NCBI GenBank assembly: GCA_021850485.1
Contig: JAJZLY010000010.1
Location: 1 to 16,301, forward strand
Direction: 5' to 3'
Origin: Bacillota bacterium
GTDB taxonomy: Bacteria; Bacillota; Sulfobacillia; JAJZYS01; JAJZLH01
Length of the DNA: 16,301 bases
A program made the position numbers and the translations under genes. This document shows, one piece after another, positions 13,854 to 16,301 of the stretch (position 1 is the first letter of the stretch; every line of letters begins with the position of its first letter). The notes below the pieces were generated by a model. The model was not told where the DNA came from. It saw only the letters and a list, made by a program, of their open reading frames with translations, and made no database searches.

Positions 13854-15641
13854 CATTCCCTGCTCCGGCTGGACGGGCGCCTCTGGATCGGATGCGGCAA
13901 CTGGCCTTGCCTCGGCTGCCATCACCATCGGCAGGTTTGGATCCGGCAGCGTGTCTTGCCAGACGAAGTGACCACCGCGCATCAGCGAGGCCAGGGCGGC
14001 CACCACCGACATGGCGGCTGAGATGTCAAAGGCAATATGTACGCTGGCACTGAACGGTCCGGCCATCAGGCTGGCAAAAAAGCGAGTCCCCAGCAGATGG
14101 GCAACCGCCGCCTTGGGCAGCGCGGCCAAGACGGCAGCCGGTAACAGGTGGGCCAGCGGATTGTAGCCGAGCAGAGCCGAGAACAACGCCACCACGGGCG
14201 GCATGTGGGACAGGGGGGCGGCCACCGCAGCCGGCAGTCCCGCTTGCGTGAAGCCACTGAGCAGCGATCCGGGCAGGCGGGAGGTCAGTCCGGAGATGAC
14301 CATGGTGAAGAAGATGGCCAAACTCATCATCACGGCCGCGTTCTGGAAGGTCGCCCGCATGCCCGAGGCCACACCGCGATAGGCGGCTGGCACGGAGTTC
14401 ATGATCGACGCCGTATTCGGCGCTGCGAACAGTCCCATACCGACGCCCAAGATGCCGAGGTAGAGGGCGAACGGGCCGAAGGCGAAGTCAGAGGGTAAGG
14501 TGGTGAGCAGCCAGAAGCCAACCGCCGAGACCAGCATGCCAGCGGTGGCAAAGATGCGGGCACCGTAGCGGTCGGACAAGCTGCCGCTGAGCGGGCCGGC
14601 CACCATGAAACCGACCATCATCGGCAAGGTATCGATCCCAGCCTCAAGCGGCGTTTGTGAGAAGGCGACACCGTGCAGCGGCAGCCACACCCCCTGCAGC
14701 CAGATGATCAGCATAAACTGCAGACCGCCGCGGGCCAGGGCCGCCAAAAACCCACTCAAGTTCCCGGCCGCAAACGAACGGATGGCAAACAGCCGCAACT
14801 GGAACATCGGATAGGTCAGTTTGCGCTCTACCAGGAGAAAGGCCAGTAGTAAGGCCACGCCGAGGCCGCCGCCGATCTCGACGATCGGACTGCCCCAGCC
14901 CATGCTCTGTGTCCCGTAGGGGAGCAGGGCATAGGTCAGGGCCACCATCACCAAGGTCAGACCGACGCCGAATGTGACGTTACCCCAGATATCGGCCGGC
15001 TGATGAACCATGACGCCGACCTCTCGCAGTTTCCGGTAGCTCCAGATGGTGCCCGCAATGCCGATCGGAACACTGATCAAGAACACCAGTCTCCAGTCCA
15101 CAGCCGCCAAAATGCCGCCCAGCACCAGCCCCAGGACGCTGCCGCCGATGGCCGCAATTTGGTTGATGCCAAGCGCCAATCCTCGCTGGTCGGAGGGAAA
15201 AGCGTCGGTCAAGATCGCCGCCGAGGTGGCGAACAAGAATGCCCCGCCCACGCCCTGAACCGCGCGAAAGGCGATCAACTCCCACTCACCGGCCAGCCCC
15301 AGGCTGGGGGTGAAGGCAGCCAGCAGCGAACCGAGCGTGAACACCATAAAACCCAGATTGTAAAAGCGCACCTTGCCATGGTTGTCCGAGATCCGGCCGA
15401 AGGTAACGAGCAGCACCGTCGTCGCCAGGTTGTACCCCATCAACACCCATAACAGAAGGCTGGTCTGGCCTGGTGCCAGCGGATTGACTTGCAGGCCACG
15501 GAAAATGACTGGCAAGGAGATCATGACGATGGTCGAGTTGATCGTCGCCATCAGGGTGCCGACCGTGGTATTGGCCAGCGCTACCCACTTGTATTCGAGA
15601 CCGCCGCCAGATCTGGAAATCGCCTTCGGTTCAGCGCTCAC
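13848..15641 (-). CDS. MFS drug exporter, DHA2 (EmrB/QacA) type
   Basis: The 597-residue protein is strongly hydrophobic, with about 14 predicted helices, as in the DHA2 family of proton-driven multidrug exporters in the cytoplasmic membrane. TM1 carries MATINSTIVMISLPVIF. The loop 2-3 motif A is GRISDNHGKVRFY. Motif C is GGSVLGLVLGGILA, followed by DWRLVFLISVPIGI. A second GSLSDRYGARIF occurs in the C-half. A long loop between the penultimate and last helices, and an acidic, proline-rich tail of about 35 residues, are present. The GTG start overlaps the marR stop by GTGA, so regulator and pump are co-translated; this arrangement usually means MarR represses its own pump operon. The substrate is unknown. 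Confidence 0.93.
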   Translation of the reverse strand: MSAEPKAISRSGGGLEYKWVALANTTVGTLMATINSTIVMISLPVIFRGLQVNPLAPGQTSLLLWVLMGYNLATTVLLVTFGRISDNHGKVRFYNLGFMVFTLGSLLAAFTPSLGLAGEWELIAFRAVQGVGGAFLFATSAAILTDAFPSDQRGLALGINQIAAIGGSVLGLVLGGILAAVDWRLVFLISVPIGIAGTIWSYRKLREVGVMVHQPADIWGNVTFGVGLTLVMVALTYALLPYGTQSMGWGSPIVEIGGGLGVALLLAFLLVERKLTYPMFQLRLFAIRSFAAGNLSGFLAALARGGLQFMLIIWLQGVWLPLHGVAFSQTPLEAGIDTLPMMVGFMVAGPLSGSLSDRYGARIFATAGMLVSAVGFWLLTTLPSDFAFGPFALYLGILGVGMGLFAAPNTASIMNSVPAAYRGVASGMRATFQNAAVMMSLAIFFTMVISGLTSRLPGSLLSGFTQAGLPAAVAAPLSHMPPVVALFSALLGYNPLAHLLPAAVLAALPKAAVAHLLGTRFFASLMAGPFSASVHIAFDISAAMSVVAALASLMRGGHFVWQDTLPDPNLPMVMAAEARPVAASDPEAPVQPEQGMA

Positions 15642-16129
15642 GAGTGAAGGTCCACCGTCCTCGTCGTATCGGGATGGGTCAGGAGTTCCTCCGGCAGGGC
15701 GGCGGTAAAGGCAGCGAGCCCGTCGATCATCGCCCGCCGCTGCTCTGGGCTCATACTCGCCCCGGCCTGCTCGAGCACCCGTCGCAAGCCGCCCTGGCGC
15801 AAGCCCAGGCGCTGGCCAGCACTCTCAGTCAGTGCCACCCACACCCGCCGGCGATCCTCATCACAGGGGGTGCGGGTGATCCAGCCGCCGTCTTCCAGCC
15901 GGTCCAGCGTCCTGGTCATCGATGCCGGGTGCAGGCCAACGCGTTCTGCCAGATCGCCGGCCACCAGCGCTCCACCTTCCAACTGGCGCAAGGTGCGCAG
16001 TTGGCTCAGCGTAATACCCAATGACAGCCAAACATCCAGGTGTAACGACTCAGCGCGCTGCAACGCCTCCATGTAGGCGCTGGCCACCCGGCGGATCGAC
16101 TCTTGATCGGCGGAGGTATTGCTTAGCAT
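15638..16129 (-). CDS. MarR-family transcriptional repressor
   Basis: A 163-residue winged-helix regulator. The DNA-binding region is residues 40-105: TLSQLRTLRQLEGGALVAGDLAERVGLHPASMTRTLDRLEDGGWI, then the wing with TPCDEDRRRVWVALTESG-like ending. The DRR pattern is the MarR hallmark. I chose ATG 16129. A TTG at 16165 in frame would coincide with the -35 box and is unlikely. No ribosome-binding site precedes ATG 16129; the -10 box lies 7 nt before it, so the mRNA probably starts at the AUG. Cys89 sits in the wing and could be a redox sensor, as in OhrR-like members, but that is speculative. It overlaps the exporter gene by 4 nt. Confidence 0.88.
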   Translation of the reverse strand: MLSNTSADQESIRRVASAYMEALQRAESLHLDVWLSLGITLSQLRTLRQLEGGALVAGDLAERVGLHPASMTRTLDRLEDGGWITRTPCDEDRRRVWVALTESAGQRLGLRQGGLRRVLEQAGASMSPEQRRAMIDGLAAFTAALPEELLTHPDTTRTVDLHS

Positions 16130-16136
16130 ACGGTCA

Positions 16137-16165
16137 AGTATATCGGGGGCCCCAGATCCTGGCAA
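16137..16165 (-). promoter_or_regulatory. Promoter of marR-MFS operon, leaderless, with palindrome
   Basis: On the minus strand TTGCCA (16165-16160) and TATACT (16142-16137) are 17 bp apart, close to consensus. The predicted transcription start falls on or within a base or two of the ATG at 16129. The spacer contains the palindrome GGGGCCCC, a possible site for MarR autoregulation. The -35 box is 9 bp from the IS end at 16175. Confidence 0.7.
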
Positions 16166-16174
16166 GCTCGGCCG

Positions 16175-16301
16175 GGCTCTGTGTCAATAACTGTGGGTTG
16201 GCAGGGTGGGAAGGAAAGCGAGCAGCATCTTCTTGCGGTAGCGGTCCCGATTGGTGAAGCCGTAACTGATGCGTTTGAGCAGCTTGATCTTGGTGTGCAA
16301 G
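16175..16301 (-). mobile_element. Right end of an ISL3-family insertion sequence (copy 2, truncated by window end)
   Basis: Reverse complement of the IS end at 1-122, with no mismatch over 122 bases; 5 further inner bases are visible. The IS tip begins exactly at 16175 with GGCTCT. Its orientation is opposite to copy 1, so both transposases are transcribed toward the middle of the window. The flank 16167-16174 would be the 8-bp target copy if the family rule holds. Confidence 0.88.
16184..16300 (-). CDS. ISL3-family transposase, C-terminal fragment
   Basis: The frame enters from beyond the window end and runs 38 codons to TGA at 16186-16184. It adds LH before the TKIKLLKRISYGF sequence shared with copy 1. 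The shared part is DNA-identical to 3-113. The catalytic region is not in the window. Confidence 0.85.
   Translation of the reverse strand: MHTKIKLLKRISYGFTNRDRYRKKMLLAFLPTLPTHSY

Noticed and set aside
1-16301. Classic composite transposon carrying cargo.
   Set aside because: The interior is housekeeping genes with uniform codon character, plus a tRNA. There is no resistance or accessory cargo beyond a common MarR-exporter pair, and no target duplication can be seen.

Overview
This is a GC-rich (clearly above half G+C by eye) bacterial chromosomal segment. It is bounded on both sides by the ends of two inverted copies of the same ISL3-family insertion sequence. The gene set suggests a GC-rich, Bacillota-like bacterium that makes haem and a respiratory quinone. 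The relevant genes are: five-carbon haem biosynthesis starting from glutamyl-tRNA reductase, a MenG/UbiE quinone methyltransferase, a TrxR-like ferredoxin-NADP reductase of the Bacillus YumC type, IspH, a stand-alone cobalamin-binding mutase subunit with a MeaB GTPase, and DapB. The lineage is an inference from family distribution, not a measurement.

Layout from the right-hand side, because every protein gene between the two IS ends lies on the minus strand. (1) A MarR regulator and a 14-helix DHA2-type MFS exporter overlap by 4 nt; marR appears to be leaderless. (2) A TrxR-like flavin reductase and MenG follow. (3) The haem block hemA-hemC-hemD-hemB is packed with 1-nt overlaps or 1-nt gaps. 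HemD carries an unusual N-terminal extension that may be a decayed CobA-like methylase. (4) ispH is followed by a 70-residue zinc-ribbon protein. (5) An acyl-CoA block follows: B12-binding mutase small subunit, MeaB GTPase, acyl-CoA dehydrogenase, an inositol-monophosphatase-family phosphatase and an SCP2 protein. No mutase large subunit is present. (6) dapB is followed by an A-type Fe-S carrier (IscA/ErpA) with its own promoter and a strong terminator. (7) A DUF169 protein is coupled to a Nudix hydrolase. (8) On the plus strand, tRNA-Pro(CGG) has its own promoter and terminator, and converges on the Nudix gene.

Functionally, the core supplies haem (hemA,C,D,B), quinone (menG), isoprenoid precursors (ispH, itself an Fe-S enzyme), Fe-S delivery (erpA-like) and reduced ferredoxin or flavodoxin (FNR). 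These parts fit together for respiration. The acyl-CoA block points to B12-dependent carbon-skeleton rearrangement with its repair GTPase. The whole run from marR to erpA is one-directional with very short spacers, so much of it may be co-transcribed.

No stretch longer than 300 bases lacks a gene. I found no CRISPR array, phage genes, toxin-antitoxin pair or recognisable defence system. The most notable points are the exact IS boundaries, each 9 bp from a promoter -35 box; the leaderless marR; the odd HemD N-terminus; a tRNA-like relic fused to tRNA-Pro; and the orphan B12 subunit.
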